Shown here: positions 7,969 to 16,698 of the stretch, in pieces
Numbering within the stretch: the first letter of the stretch is position 1
How the letters are laid out: each line of letters begins with the position of its first letter
DNA from: Brevundimonas bullata
Lineage (GTDB): Bacteria; Pseudomonadota; Alphaproteobacteria; Caulobacterales; Caulobacteraceae
Reading direction: 5' to 3'
NCBI RefSeq assembly: GCF_003350205.1
Contig: NZ_QLLC01000010.1
Location: 1-64,000 of the forward strand
DNA: 64,000 nt
The notes under the pieces: generated by a model
Databases searched by the model: none
Seen by the model: only the letters and a program-made list of their open reading frames with translations
What the model was told of the DNA's origin: nothing
Made by a program: the position numbers and the translations under genes

Positions 7969-8817
7969 ATGGCGCAGCCTCAGGTCATCGTCATCGGCAA
8001 TGAAAAGGGCGGGGCGGGCAAGTCCACCCTGGCCATTCACATCGTCACCGGCCTGCTGCACGCGGGCAAGAAGGTCGCCATCATCGATCTGGACCTGCGT
8101 CAGCGGTCGATGGAGCGCTTCTTCTCCAACCGTGGGGCGTGGACGGCGGCGAACGAACAGCCCCTGCCCATGCCGATCGTGCCGGACATGGGCGACGGCA
8201 AGGCCCTGGCCAAGGCCGACGAGGCCGAGCAACTGGCGCGCTTTGACGCCGCCTATGCCGAGGCGCAAGGCGTGGCGGACATCATCCTGATCGACACGCC
8301 CGGCGGCGACACGGCCCTGTCGCGCGCCGCGCATGGCCGCGCCGACCAGATTGTCACGCCGATGAACGACAGCTTCGTCGACTTCGACCTTCTGGGCGAG
8401 GTCGATCCGGTGACGCTGGATCTGAAAAAGCCCTCCATCTATTCCGAGAGCGTCTGGGAGGCGCGCAAGCATCGCGCCATCACCGAGGGGCGTCAGGTGA
8501 CGATCGACTGGGTCGTCGTCACCAATCGTCTGGCCGTGGCCGAGGCGCGCAACCGCCGGCGCCTGGAAGAGAAGATGATGAAGCTGGCCAAGCGCGTCGG
8601 CTTCCGCGTCGGGCCGGGTCTGCGCGACCGGGTCATCTATCGCGAGCTGTTCCCCTTCGGCCTGACGGTAGCCGACCTGTCGAACGACATCCGTCCGGTG
8701 TCGGTGTCCCTGGCCCACGTGGCGGCGCGTCAGGAACTGCGCAATCTGATGCAGTCCCTGGGTCTGGACGACGCGCAAGGCGGTTCGCTGGCCCCGCTGG
8801 ACGCGGCGGCGGCCTGA
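7969..8817 (+). CDS. mipZ: MipZ, division-plane positioning ATPase (ParA/MinD superfamily)
   Basis: A P-loop ATPase that forms a gradient from ParB at the poles and inhibits FtsZ, placing the division site at mid-cell in Caulobacterales. The 282 residues begin with the deviant Walker A motif VIGNEKGGAGKSTLAIHIVT at residues about 8-27, followed by IDLDLRQRSMERFF, which is characteristic of MipZ rather than ParA. IILIDTPGGDT near 104 is the Walker B region. It is a strong taxonomic marker for stalked and related alphaproteobacteria. A short J-domain gene follows after 7 nt. Confidence 0.95.
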   Translation: MAQPQVIVIGNEKGGAGKSTLAIHIVTGLLHAGKKVAIIDLDLRQRSMERFFSNRGAWTAANEQPLPMPIVPDMGDGKALAKADEAEQLARFDAAYAEAQGVADIILIDTPGGDTALSRAAHGRADQIVTPMNDSFVDFDLLGEVDPVTLDLKKPSIYSESVWEARKHRAITEGRQVTIDWVVVTNRLAVAEARNRRRLEEKMMKLAKRVGFRVGPGLRDRVIYRELFPFGLTVADLSNDIRPVSVSLAHVAARQELRNLMQSLGLDDAQGGSLAPLDAAAA

Positions 8818-8824
8818 TCGTCGC

Positions 8825-9253
8825 ATGGGCCTGATCTGGCTGGCGCTGGCCGCCGTGGCGGTCTGGGCGCTGGCCCGGTTGGGTCGCCAGGCAGAGCGCG
8901 CGCGGCGCGGCCACTGGCGCATCTCTGCGACCCTTCTCAGCACGGCCCTGTTCGCGGGGGCGGTTCTGGCTGCGTCACGCGGGGTCTGGCTGGCGGCGAT
9001 AGGGCTGGCGGGGGCTGGGCTGTGGCTGGCGGTGCAGTCGCGGGTTCGGACCGTACCGCCGCGTGCGCCTGTGGCTGAGCGTCTGACGGAAGCCGAGGCG
9101 CGGGCCATTTTGGGCGTGTCCGCCGATGCGACGCCCGAGGCTGTGCAGGCCGCTTGGCGGCGACTGATGGCGCGAGCCCATCCCGATCAGGGCGGGACGG
9201 AGGGGCTAGCGGCGCGGGTCAACGCGGCGCGGGATCGGCTGCTGAAGGGGTAG
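8825..9253 (+). CDS. membrane-anchored J-domain protein
   Basis: 142 residues. Two hydrophobic stretches at about 3-18 and 38-70 anchor the N-terminus. A C-terminal J domain follows (LTEAEARAILGVSADATPEAVQAAWRRLM with HPD in ARAHPDQGGT). The layout resembles DnaJ-like/TIM14-type co-chaperones that recruit Hsp70 to the membrane. It lies 7 nt after mipZ, so it is probably cotranscribed. Confidence 0.85.
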   Translation: MGLIWLALAAVAVWALARLGRQAERARRGHWRISATLLSTALFAGAVLAASRGVWLAAIGLAGAGLWLAVQSRVRTVPPRAPVAERLTEAEARAILGVSADATPEAVQAAWRRLMARAHPDQGGTEGLAARVNAARDRLLKG

Positions 9254-9257
9254 TCGA

Positions 9258-9791
9258 TCAGTCTCGGTCGCCGAATAGGGCTTCTGTCGTACGTTTCGCC
9301 AATCGCTGAACCTCAGCGTGACGCACTGGGTCGGGGTGCGGTTCCAACTCTGTCGTCCAGACGGAACCTTCGGGCGGCTGCAGGTCGCGGCACACCATGA
9401 GGGCCAACTTCCTTTTCAGTGCGTCCTGATTACGCGCCGAACGGCTTGTTTCCGGGTCCTGATCAGCCTCGATGCGTGGCGGCACGACAGCGGAGATAGA
9501 CCAGTGCGGGGGCTTAACCGGGGGAGCCGGTTGGCCGACCAGTCTGACCGTCAAAGTCGGCGGTCCGCGCCACGTCGTGAGGGTCATGAAGGGCTCGACG
9601 ACGCCATCAATGTCGATGAGCCCGCAGCCGATCCGTCCGCCGTCGCGTGGCGCGTCGTTGAAATCGGCTGACAGGATGTGACCACGAGGACTCTCTGCGA
9701 TGACCGCTTCGAGGAGTTCGCTATCGGAAGGCCGGGGCGGGCGTGGCTCCTCGGCATGGGGTGCGACCACAGCGAGGAGCGCAAACCACAT
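9258..9791 (-). CDS. hypothetical secreted protein coupled to cobS
   Basis: A 177-residue protein with a short hydrophobic N-terminus (WFALLAVVAPHAEE) suggesting export. The rest is soluble, with Pro-rich segments and a Cys pair (GRIGCGL near 55, LMVCRDL near 131). I recognise no domain. The start codon is one base past the cobS stop, so it is probably translated from the cobS transcript. The position is where many alphaproteobacteria carry cobT, but nothing in the sequence resembles the von Willebrand A domain of CobT. Confidence 0.6.
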   Translation of the reverse strand: MWFALLAVVAPHAEEPRPPRPSDSELLEAVIAESPRGHILSADFNDAPRDGGRIGCGLIDIDGVVEPFMTLTTWRGPPTLTVRLVGQPAPPVKPPHWSISAVVPPRIEADQDPETSRSARNQDALKRKLALMVCRDLQPPEGSVWTTELEPHPDPVRHAEVQRLAKRTTEALFGDRD

Positions 9792-9792
9792 A

Positions 9793-10806
9793 TCAGCCCA
9801 CCTTCACCCGCGTGGCGGCTTCCGGCAGGTCCTCGCCGAAGGCGCGCTGGTAGAACTCGGCGATGGTGGGGCGTTCCAGTTCGTCGCACTTGTTCAGGAA
9901 GGTCAGGCGGAAGCTGAGGGCCAGGTCGCCGCCGAAGATGATGGCGTTCTGGGCCCAGGTGATGACCGTGCGCGGCGACATGACGGTGGAGATGTCGCCG
10001 TTCATGAAGGCGTTGCGGGTCATGTCGGCGACGCGGACCATGGCGGCGATGCGGCGCTTGCCCTCGGTATCGTTCCACTCGGGGATCTTGGCGGCGACGA
10101 TCTCGGCTTCGACGTCGTGATCGAGGTAGTTGAGGGTCGTGACGATGTTCCAGCGGTCCATCTGACCCTGGTTGATCTGCTGGGTGCCGTGATAGAGGCC
10201 CGAGGTGTCGCCCAGGCCGATGGTGTTGGTGGTCGAGAACAGGCGGAACCAGCGGTTCGGGCGGATGACGCGGTTCTGGTCCAGCAGGGTCAGGCGGCCC
10301 TGGGCCTCCAGCACGCGCTGTATCACGAACATGACGTCGGGACGGCCCGCGTCGTATTCGTCGAAGACCAGGGCGACCGGGCGTTGCAGCGACCAGGGCA
10401 GGATGCCCTCGCGGAACTCGGTGATCTGCTTGCCGTCCTTCAGGACGATGGCGTCCTTGCCGATCAGGTCGATGCGGCTGATGTGGCTGTCCAGGTTCAC
10501 GCGGACCAGAGGCCAGTTCAGGCGGGCGGCGACCTGTTCGATATGGGTCGACTTGCCGGTGCCGTGATAGCCCTGAACCATGACGCGGCGGTCAAAGGCG
10601 AAGCCGGCGCAGATGGCCAGGGTGGTCTGCGGATCGAAACGATAGGACGAGTCGATCTCTGGGACGTGGCTGTCGCGCGTGTCGAAGGCGGGCACGATCA
10701 TGTCGGAATCGACGCCGAACGCCTCCCTCACCGTCACCTTGCGGTGCGGTTCCAGCGTGACCAGAGGATCGGGCGAGGCGTCGAGGGGAGAGGTCATGGC
10801 ACCCAT
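9793..10806 (-). CDS. cobS: CobS-like AAA+ ATPase (cobaltochelatase subunit family)
   Basis: A 337-residue AAA+ ATPase. Walker A is at GYHGTGKST near residue 79-87, Walker B at [13 protein letters not shown] near 145, and sensor region [14 protein letters not shown] near 188. The N-terminal [17 protein letters not shown] segment and overall length match CobS of aerobic cobalamin synthesis, which with CobT and CobN inserts cobalt into the corrin ring. No cobT is adjacent. Neighbouring J-domain and bolA genes reproduce the conserved alphaproteobacterial bolA-dnaJ-cobS order. The ATG at 10797 is an alternative start. Confidence 0.88.
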   Translation of the reverse strand: MGAMTSPLDASPDPLVTLEPHRKVTVREAFGVDSDMIVPAFDTRDSHVPEIDSSYRFDPQTTLAICAGFAFDRRVMVQGYHGTGKSTHIEQVAARLNWPLVRVNLDSHISRIDLIGKDAIVLKDGKQITEFREGILPWSLQRPVALVFDEYDAGRPDVMFVIQRVLEAQGRLTLLDQNRVIRPNRWFRLFSTTNTIGLGDTSGLYHGTQQINQGQMDRWNIVTTLNYLDHDVEAEIVAAKIPEWNDTEGKRRIAAMVRVADMTRNAFMNGDISTVMSPRTVITWAQNAIIFGGDLALSFRLTFLNKCDELERPTIAEFYQRAFGEDLPEAATRVKVG

Positions 10807-10856
10807 CTAGTGCCCCCGCGCGCGCGGCTCAACACGCGCGCGAGGAAACTGAGCGG

Positions 10857-11285
10857 TTATTCCGCCGACAGGGCCACATCGATGTTGCCGCGCGTGGCGT
10901 TGGAGTAGGGGCAGACCTGATGCGCCTTGTGGATCAGGTCGTCGATGACCGCCTGATCGAGGCCGTGGTCGGTGATCTTGAGCGAGACGTCGAGGTTGAA
11001 GCCTTCGCCGCGCGTGTTCTTGCCGAAGCCGATGCCGGCGGTGACTTTCGTGTCCGGGCCGACCGGGGTTCCGGCCTTACCGGCGACCAGACGCAGGGCG
11101 CCGAGGTAGCAGGCGGCGTAGCCGGTGGCGAAGAGCTGTTCGGGATTGGTCCCGTCGCCGCCCTTGCCGCCCATCTCGGTCGGGACGGACAGGCGGACGT
11201 CGATCTTGCCGTCGTCGGTGGCGGAGCGGCCTTCGTCGCGGCCGCCTCCCGAAGCTGTGGCGTGGGCGCGGTACAAGACTTCCAT
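10857..11285 (-). CDS. ohr: organic hydroperoxide resistance protein (Ohr/OsmC family)
   Basis: Thiol peroxidase that reduces organic and lipid hydroperoxides. The 142 residues carry both redox cysteines: GYAACYLGAL near 60 and QVCPYSNATRGNIDV near 124. The family start MEVLYRAHATASGG is preceded by AAAGGAGT 5-6 nt upstream; the longer upstream frame to 11417 has no comparable site. That ribosome-binding sequence sits in the 3' arm of a strong hairpin (see 11291-11315). No OhrR-type regulator gene is visible in the window. Confidence 0.93.
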   Translation of the reverse strand: MEVLYRAHATASGGGRDEGRSATDDGKIDVRLSVPTEMGGKGGDGTNPEQLFATGYAACYLGALRLVAGKAGTPVGPDTKVTAGIGFGKNTRGEGFNLDVSLKITDHGLDQAVIDDLIHKAHQVCPYSNATRGNIDVALSAE

Positions 11286-11290
11286 CAGGT

Positions 11291-11315
11291 GACTCCTTTG
11301 GCGATCCAAGGAGTC
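11291..11315 (-). promoter_or_regulatory. hairpin sequestering the ohr ribosome-binding site
   Basis: On the minus strand GACTCCTTGG (11315-11306) pairs with CCAAAGGAGTC (11301-11291), leaving a 4-nt loop and one bulged A. The 3' arm contains the whole ohr Shine-Dalgarno sequence, 5 nt before the ATG. The structure could block initiation until melted or unfolded. A DNA operator is the alternative reading of the same palindrome. Confidence 0.5.
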
Positions 11316-11416
11316 GGATATGGGGCTCAGTCGTTCAGAAACAACGGTTCTGTGATTCGTGTGATCCACAAGGGGGGTGTTAACAATTTGTCCATAACTT
11401 CCGTCGGGGAAGAGCA

Positions 11417-11692
11417 ATGAATACGCACACGCAGTACTTTTGCTATGTCTATGACGCGCCAGAAGGCACGCCCCTGATGCTCGCGCTGGATGCGGACAGC
11501 CTGCCTGAGGCGGTCAGCGAAACGCGCCGCATGATGCTGGGCGAAAACGCGGACAGCGCCTTTGCGGAAATATGGGACGGGTCCGGCGAGAACGTGGTGA
11601 CGCGCATCGACGGCGCGTCCAGGTCAGGGGCGGGGGGCCTGTTGCGCTCGCTCAGGCGTGCCCGGCCTTTTTCAAGACTTTCCAGGCCTTGA
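11417..11692 (+). CDS. small hypothetical protein
   Basis: A 91-residue ORF preceded by GGGGAAGAGCA, a usable ribosome-binding site. The first 60 residues (YFCYVYDAPEGTPLMLALDADSLPEAVSETRRMM) read like a real soluble protein, while the tail is Arg/Ser-rich and runs 41 nt into the end of the convergent J-domain gene. No family recognised. It is divergent from ohr, with a 131-nt gap that holds the ohr hairpin. Confidence 0.5.
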   Translation: MNTHTQYFCYVYDAPEGTPLMLALDADSLPEAVSETRRMMLGENADSAFAEIWDGSGENVVTRIDGASRSGAGGLLRSLRRARPFSRLSRP

Positions 11693-12326
11693 TGACGGCC
11701 TGAAGCTTGGCCTCGGCGCCGCGGTCGCCGCCGTTGGTGTCCGGGTGGAAGCGTTTCAGCATCTCGTGATAGCGGGCCTTGATAGCCGCCTTGTCGGCGC
11801 CGGGCTTCAGGTCGAGGTCAGTCAGGGCCGCCAGCTCGATCTTGCCGATCCGGTGGACTTCAGGCGCGGCAGGACCGGCCTGATCCTGGGTGCGGCGACC
11901 GAACAGGCCGAAACTGTCGCGCCAGGAACCCGCGCCCTCGGTGTTGGCCGTGCCCATCTTGGCGGCGAAGGCGGCGGCTTCCCGCGTGTTCTTGCCGGCC
12001 TTCATCTCCCAGGTCGGGCGACCGCCGGTCATGGCCTCGTTTTCCTGAGCGGCGCGGACCTGAGCCTCGTTCATGCCGGCGTAGAAGTTCCAGCTCTTGT
12101 TGTACTGGCCCGCGTGCGTCTGGCAGAAGTCATAGAAGTCGGCGAGCTGCTCACGCGACTTCGGCGCCTTGGCGGTTGCGGGACGGGTGCAGTCCGGCCA
12201 CTCGCACGACTTCTCGCCCTTCTTGCGATGCAGGACGTCAGCCGCAGCCGCCTTCTCCTCATCGGACTTGGGCGGCTTCACGCGGATGTCGGTGAAGCGG
12301 GGTTTGTATTCAAATGACGCGGACAT
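11652..12326 (-). CDS. J-domain co-chaperone of the CobS/BolA neighbourhood
   Basis: A 224-residue protein with a distinctive N-terminal region holding CEWPDCTRPATAKAPKS (possible metal or redox Cys pair near residues 41-46), and a C-terminal J domain from about 160 (ALTDLDLKPGADKAAIKARYHEMLKRFHPDTNGG). The HPD tripeptide needed to stimulate DnaK is present. Such proteins commonly lie between bolA and cobS in alphaproteobacteria, and the bolA gene diverges from it 45 nt upstream here. It is not canonical DnaJ: it lacks the Gly/Phe and zinc-finger regions. Confidence 0.85.
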   Translation of the reverse strand: MSASFEYKPRFTDIRVKPPKSDEEKAAAADVLHRKKGEKSCEWPDCTRPATAKAPKSREQLADFYDFCQTHAGQYNKSWNFYAGMNEAQVRAAQENEAMTGGRPTWEMKAGKNTREAAAFAAKMGTANTEGAGSWRDSFGLFGRRTQDQAGPAAPEVHRIGKIELAALTDLDLKPGADKAAIKARYHEMLKRFHPDTNGGDRGAEAKLQAVIKAWKVLKKAGHA

Positions 12327-12371
12327 CGGCCCGAGTGTAAGCTTGATTTGGACAGCTTCAAGGAACGACCG

Positions 12372-12674
12372 ATGTCAGACGGCCCGATTGCCACACTTAT
12401 CCGCGAAAAACTGACGGCGGCGTTCGCTCCGCAACGGATCGACCTGGAAGACGATAGCTGGAAACACGCCGGGCACCATCACGAAGGCGGCATGGACGCC
12501 AAGGACGGCGGCGAGAGCCATTTCCAGCTGACCATCGTGTCTGACGCTTTTGAAGGGCAGGGGCGTGTGGCCAGGCAAAGGGCGATCAATGCGGCTTTGA
12601 AAGAGGAGCTGGCGGGGCCGGTTCACGCCCTGGCGGTGCGCGCCTTGACGGTCGCGGAAGCGCAGCGCGTTTGA
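12372..12674 (+). CDS. bolA: BolA family protein
   Basis: 100 residues with the BolA fold. It has the helix IATLIREKLTAAFAPQRIDLEDDS, then HHEGGMDAKDGGESHFQLTIVSDAFEG containing the His residues implicated in [2Fe-2S] binding with monothiol glutaredoxins, and QRAINAALKEELAGPVHALAVRALT. BolA proteins act in iron-sulfur trafficking and stress responses. The ATG at 12372 gives the family-typical start. Divergent from the J-domain gene. Confidence 0.92.
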   Translation: MSDGPIATLIREKLTAAFAPQRIDLEDDSWKHAGHHHEGGMDAKDGGESHFQLTIVSDAFEGQGRVARQRAINAALKEELAGPVHALAVRALTVAEAQRV

Positions 12675-12708
12675 CGCCTTTTTCGTCCTGATACGTAAAA
12701 AAACGTAT
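12671..12708 (+). promoter_or_regulatory. promoter with overlapping palindrome ahead of the hybrid kinase
   Basis: TTGACGC (12671-12677, a perfect TTGACGS) is followed after 12 nt by GATACGTA (12690-12697). A perfect inverted repeat, ATACGT (12691-12696) and ACGTAT (12703-12708) around six A residues, covers the -10 and the expected start of transcription. This would suit a repressor or another dimeric regulator. The -35 overlaps the bolA stop codon. Confidence 0.4.
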
Positions 12709-12769
12709 TCATCTCGTCTTAGAGACTTCGGCCTAGCGTCCGCCCGGACTGATTTGCAATGGCGGGGGC

Positions 12770-14587
12770 GTGCGAATGGTGGGGGATGGGATCAAGGGGC
12801 TGGACGGGCAGGCGCCCGGTGAGGCTGCACAGGCGCTGACCGCGATCCTGCAGACCCACTATCTGCGCTATCTGATCATCGTCAGCTGGGCGGTCGGCGT
12901 CATCGCCACCGTCGGTCTGGTCCCGGGCCTGCTGTGGTTCGCCGCCACCCTGGCCGCCGGCGCTCTGCGCGGCGAGGTTGAAAAGCGCGTCAGCCAGCAG
13001 GTCGGCGCCGGGTGGGGCATGGTCTTCCCCGCCGTGGCCACCGTCACGACGGCGGTCTGGGCCGTGGCGCCGCTGATGGCCTGGTTCTCGCGCGCTCCCT
13101 TTGGTCATGAGCTGGCCATCGCCCTGCTGGTGTCGGGCTATGTGCTGGTCTTCGCCCAGCTGCGCAGCTCGCCGCGACAGGCGATCATGATTTCATCGCC
13201 CTATGGTCTGGTTGCAGCGATCATCGCCGTCAGTCTGGTGGGCGGGCCATTGTTCTGGCCTTTCGTGGCCGTGGTGCCGTTTACGGCGGCCAGCCTGTTT
13301 GTCCTGGTGACGATGACGGTGCTGCGGGAAGAGCGTATCCGCGCCTTCCAGGAGCATCAGGCCCATCTGATCGAGGAACTGGAGACGGCGCGCGACAAGG
13401 CGGATGCGGCCAATGAGGCCAAGTCCAGCTTCCTGGGCGTCATCTCGCATGAACTGCGCACGCCGATGAATGGGGTGCTGGGCGCGGCCCAACTGCTGAG
13501 CGCCACTCGGTTGGAAGGGACGCAGCGCGAATATCTGTCGATCATTCGCAACTCGGGCGACAATCTGCTGAGCCTGCTGAACGACATTCTCGACATGACC
13601 AAGATCGAGGCCGGCAAGATGAGCTTCGATGTCGTGGATGTGCAGGTCGACGACCTGCATCGTCGGATTCTCGGGCCGTTCGAGGCGCAGGCCGAGGCCA
13701 AGGGGCTGACGCTGACCTCGGCCTTCGAGGGCGAACTGCCGGCGGTTGTGCGCGGCGACCCTCTGCGGGTGTGCCAGGTGGTGCAGAATCTGTTGTCGAA
13801 TGCGGTCAAGTTCACGGACCAGGGCGAAATTCGCTACATCGTGCGCGGCACCCGTATTTCCGATCGCCGGGTGCGGTTCGACTTCTCCGTCACGGACTCC
13901 GGTTCGGGCATTTCGCGCGAAGATCTGGATCGGCTGTTCCAGCCCTTCACCCAGGTCGACAACTCTTCCACGCGCCGTTTCGGCGGCACGGGACTGGGTC
14001 TGACTATTGCGCGACGCATGGCGCAGATCATGGGGGGCGACATCACTGTGGCGTCGCGTCTGGGCGAGGGGTCGACCTTCACCCTGTCGATCGAGGGCGA
14101 AGTGGTGGAGTGGAGCCACGCGGAGCCGGCCGAGATCATCGACGCCGCCATCGACGGCGGCGACCACATGGATGTGCTGGTGGTCGAGGATCACCCCGTC
14201 AACCGCATGATCCTGGAGGCCTGGATGGGGTCGGCCGGGCACCGGACCAGCACAGCTGAAAACGGGCAGCTGGCCGTCGATTTGGCCCGCAGCCAGCGCT
14301 TCGACCTGATCATCATGGACGTCAACATGCCGGTCATGGACGGGCTGACGGCGACGCGGTTGATCCGTGAGGGGCGAGGCGTCAATGCCGATACGCCCAT
14401 CGTCGTCCTGTCGGCCTCGGCGCGAATCGAGGATCACGAGGCGGGGCTGGCCGCGGGGGCGGACGCCTATCTGAACAAGCCGATCGATTTCCGCAGCCTG
14501 GCCAATCTGATGGCTCAGGTTCCGGGAGGGCGGTCGGCCCTGCATCGGGCCGCCGAGACGGTGGAGGAACCGGCGGCCGCGGCCTGA
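12770..14587 (+). CDS. membrane hybrid histidine kinase with C-terminal receiver domain
   Basis: 605 residues. Residues about 30-190 hold four to six membrane segments with no obvious periplasmic sensor domain. A coiled linker (HQAHLIEELETARDKADAANEAK) leads to the HisKA domain with SHELRTPMNG (His about 227), then HATPase_c with N box NLLSNAVKFT, G1 DSGSGISRED and FGGTGLGLTIARRMA. A receiver domain starts near 466, with the acceptor Asp about 517 in LIIMDVNMPVMDG and the conserved Lys in LNKPID. GTG start at 12770; ATG at 12776 is an alternative. No cognate regulator is adjacent, so signalling partners are unknown. Confidence 0.93.
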   Translation: MRMVGDGIKGLDGQAPGEAAQALTAILQTHYLRYLIIVSWAVGVIATVGLVPGLLWFAATLAAGALRGEVEKRVSQQVGAGWGMVFPAVATVTTAVWAVAPLMAWFSRAPFGHELAIALLVSGYVLVFAQLRSSPRQAIMISSPYGLVAAIIAVSLVGGPLFWPFVAVVPFTAASLFVLVTMTVLREERIRAFQEHQAHLIEELETARDKADAANEAKSSFLGVISHELRTPMNGVLGAAQLLSATRLEGTQREYLSIIRNSGDNLLSLLNDILDMTKIEAGKMSFDVVDVQVDDLHRRILGPFEAQAEAKGLTLTSAFEGELPAVVRGDPLRVCQVVQNLLSNAVKFTDQGEIRYIVRGTRISDRRVRFDFSVTDSGSGISREDLDRLFQPFTQVDNSSTRRFGGTGLGLTIARRMAQIMGGDITVASRLGEGSTFTLSIEGEVVEWSHAEPAEIIDAAIDGGDHMDVLVVEDHPVNRMILEAWMGSAGHRTSTAENGQLAVDLARSQRFDLIIMDVNMPVMDGLTATRLIREGRGVNADTPIVVLSASARIEDHEAGLAAGADAYLNKPIDFRSLANLMAQVPGGRSALHRAAETVEEPAAAA

Positions 14588-14711
14588 TCGGCCGCCGAAC
14601 GCGCCGGCCTGTTGAAGCGGGCTGTTTTTTTCAGCGCCGGATCGGGGTCTTTCGGTGAAAGCCTGACGCGCGGGGCTTCCATTCGCGGGGGCAGGCGCTA
14701 GACCCAAGGGC

Positions 14712-15635
14712 ATGTCTTTCCTGCATGAAACCCTGACGCAGACGGTCGCCGCCGGTGAAAAGCGGCTGACGGTCGACGCCGCCATTCTGGCCAAGCTGGC
14801 GGACATGGCCGGCGATCTGGCGATCAACCTGACGATTGCGGCCCTGATCTTCGCCGCCACCCTGTTCATCGCCCGCTGGGCGTCAGGGGGGACGCGGCGG
14901 GTGCTGGGGCGGTTGCGGGCCTTCCGCCACGATCAGACGGTGCTGAGCTTCGCGGCCCAGGTCGTGCGGGTGGTCGTCATCATCATCGGCCTGATCGCCG
15001 TCTTGCAGCGCCTGGGCGTGCAGACGACCTCGATCATCGCGGTTCTGGGCGCCGCCTCGCTGGCCGTCGGTCTGGCCTTGCAGGGCACGCTGTCGAACGT
15101 GGCGGCGGGGGTCATGCTGCTGATGCTGCGGCCCTATCGCGTGGGCGAGGTGATCGACGTCGGCGGGGCCTCCGGCACGGTGCAGAAGCTGGACCTGTTC
15201 ACGACCCAGCTGTCGAACGCCAACAACCACAAGATCGTCATCCCCAACTCCAAGGTTCTGAGCGACGTCATCATCAACCTGACGGGTCAGCGGACGCGTC
15301 GGATCGAGATCAAGTTCACCGTCGGGTACGGTGAGAATCTGAAAGACGCCTGCGACGTGCTGGCCGGGGTGGCCGTGGCCCATGCCAAGGTGCTGAAAGA
15401 CCCGACGCCCTGGACCGGGGTGACGGCCCTGCTGGACAGCGCGGTGGAGATTACCCTCCACGCCTGGGTCAACGTCGGCGACTGGTGGCAAAGCCAGGCC
15501 GACCTGATGCAGAGCGGCAAGGAGGCGCTGGACGCCGCCGGGATCGAGATTCCGTTCCCGCACCAGGTCGAGGTGCCGGCCAAGGACGCCCAATTCGCCC
15601 GCGTCGTCATGGCGCCGGCAGAACAGGAAGAATGA
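14712..15635 (+). CDS. MscS-family mechanosensitive ion channel
   Basis: 307 residues with three transmembrane helices (about 35-58, 77-99, 104-125). The pore-lining TM3 and beta domain are clear: TSIIAVLGAASLAVGLALQGTLSNVAAGVMLLM, followed by RPYRVGEVIDVGGASGTVQ and VIPNSKVLSDVIINLT. A typical small-conductance channel opened by membrane tension to release osmolytes. The length matches E. coli MscS (286). The threonine aldolase gene begins 3 nt after its stop. Confidence 0.94.
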   Translation: MSFLHETLTQTVAAGEKRLTVDAAILAKLADMAGDLAINLTIAALIFAATLFIARWASGGTRRVLGRLRAFRHDQTVLSFAAQVVRVVVIIIGLIAVLQRLGVQTTSIIAVLGAASLAVGLALQGTLSNVAAGVMLLMLRPYRVGEVIDVGGASGTVQKLDLFTTQLSNANNHKIVIPNSKVLSDVIINLTGQRTRRIEIKFTVGYGENLKDACDVLAGVAVAHAKVLKDPTPWTGVTALLDSAVEITLHAWVNVGDWWQSQADLMQSGKEALDAAGIEIPFPHQVEVPAKDAQFARVVMAPAEQEE

Positions 15636-15638
15636 CGC

Positions 15639-16655
15639 GTGCGCTACGACTTCGGATCGGACAACACCGCCGGCATGGCGCCGGACGCCCTGAACGGCTT
15701 GGTCGCCGCCAACAGCGGTTTCGCGCGGGCCTATGGCGCAGACGAGACGACCGCGCGGGCCGCCGACCAGATCCGTCAGCGTCTGGACGCCGACGCCGAG
15801 GTGCGCTTCGTCTTCAGCGGCACGGCGGCCAACGCCATCGCCGTCTCCATGCTGGCCCAGCCCTATGAGGCGGTGCTGACGCATCACGCGGCCCACATCT
15901 GCACCGATGAGACGGGTGCGCCGGGCTTCTTTGGCCAGGGCGTCGGCCTGATCGGCCTGCCGGGCTATTCGGGCAAGATCGACGGCATGGCTCTGCAAGC
16001 CGCGCTGGACGAGCCGGTCGTGGGGCATCGCCAGCCGGCGGCGGCCTTGAGCGTCACCCAGGCGACGGAATACGGCGCGGTCTATTCCGAGGAGGAACTG
16101 CGCCACCTGATCGAGCCGGCCAAGCAGGCGGGCCTGGGCGTCCACATGGACGGGGCGCGGCTGGCCAATGCGGCGGCGGCGGGGTTTGACCTGAAGGACA
16201 TTCCGCGTCTGGGCGTCGATGTTCTGGTGTTCGGCGGGGCCAAGGCGGGGGCCAACTGCGCCGAGGCCCTGGTCATCTTCAACAAGAGCCTGACGCGGCG
16301 GATCGACAACCGATTGAAGCAGGCCGGGCAGACCGCGTCCAAGGCGCGGTTCCTGGCGGGGCCGATCCTGGGGCTGCTGGAATCGAACGCCTGGGAAACC
16401 GGCGCGGCGCACGCCAACCTGATGGCGCAGCGTCTGGCCGACGGCATCGAAGAGCGGTCGCCCTTCGTCCTGGCGCACCCGGTCGAGTCCAACGCCGTCT
16501 TTGTGCGGATGCCGGACGAGGCGCATCAGCGTCTGAACGCCCTGGGCTGGGCCTGTTATCAGTTCGACGACGGGTCGGTGCGGTTCGTCTGTTCCTGGGC
16601 GACGACCGAAGGCGCGGTGGACGAACTGCTCGAAGCCATCGCGAGCCTGAACTGA
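15639..16655 (+). CDS. ltaE: low-specificity L-threonine aldolase (beta-eliminating lyase fold)
   Basis: A 338-residue PLP enzyme splitting threonine/allo-threonine to glycine and acetaldehyde. Seen: FGSDNTAGMAPDALNGL at the start, THHAAHICTDETGAPGFF near 85, an HMDGARLANAAAA segment near 168 with the cofactor-binding Asp/Arg, and DVLVFGGAKAGANCAEAL near 198 with the candidate Schiff-base Lys. GTG start at 15639, 3 nt after the mscS stop, so probably cotranscribed. Other members of the fold, such as tryptophanase-like lyases, are less likely given length and motifs. Confidence 0.87.
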   Translation: MRYDFGSDNTAGMAPDALNGLVAANSGFARAYGADETTARAADQIRQRLDADAEVRFVFSGTAANAIAVSMLAQPYEAVLTHHAAHICTDETGAPGFFGQGVGLIGLPGYSGKIDGMALQAALDEPVVGHRQPAAALSVTQATEYGAVYSEEELRHLIEPAKQAGLGVHMDGARLANAAAAGFDLKDIPRLGVDVLVFGGAKAGANCAEALVIFNKSLTRRIDNRLKQAGQTASKARFLAGPILGLLESNAWETGAAHANLMAQRLADGIEERSPFVLAHPVESNAVFVRMPDEAHQRLNALGWACYQFDDGSVRFVCSWATTEGAVDELLEAIASLN

Positions 16656-16698
16656 ATGCCGGTTTCGCTCCGGCCAGTCGCGGCCCATATGCTGGAGC

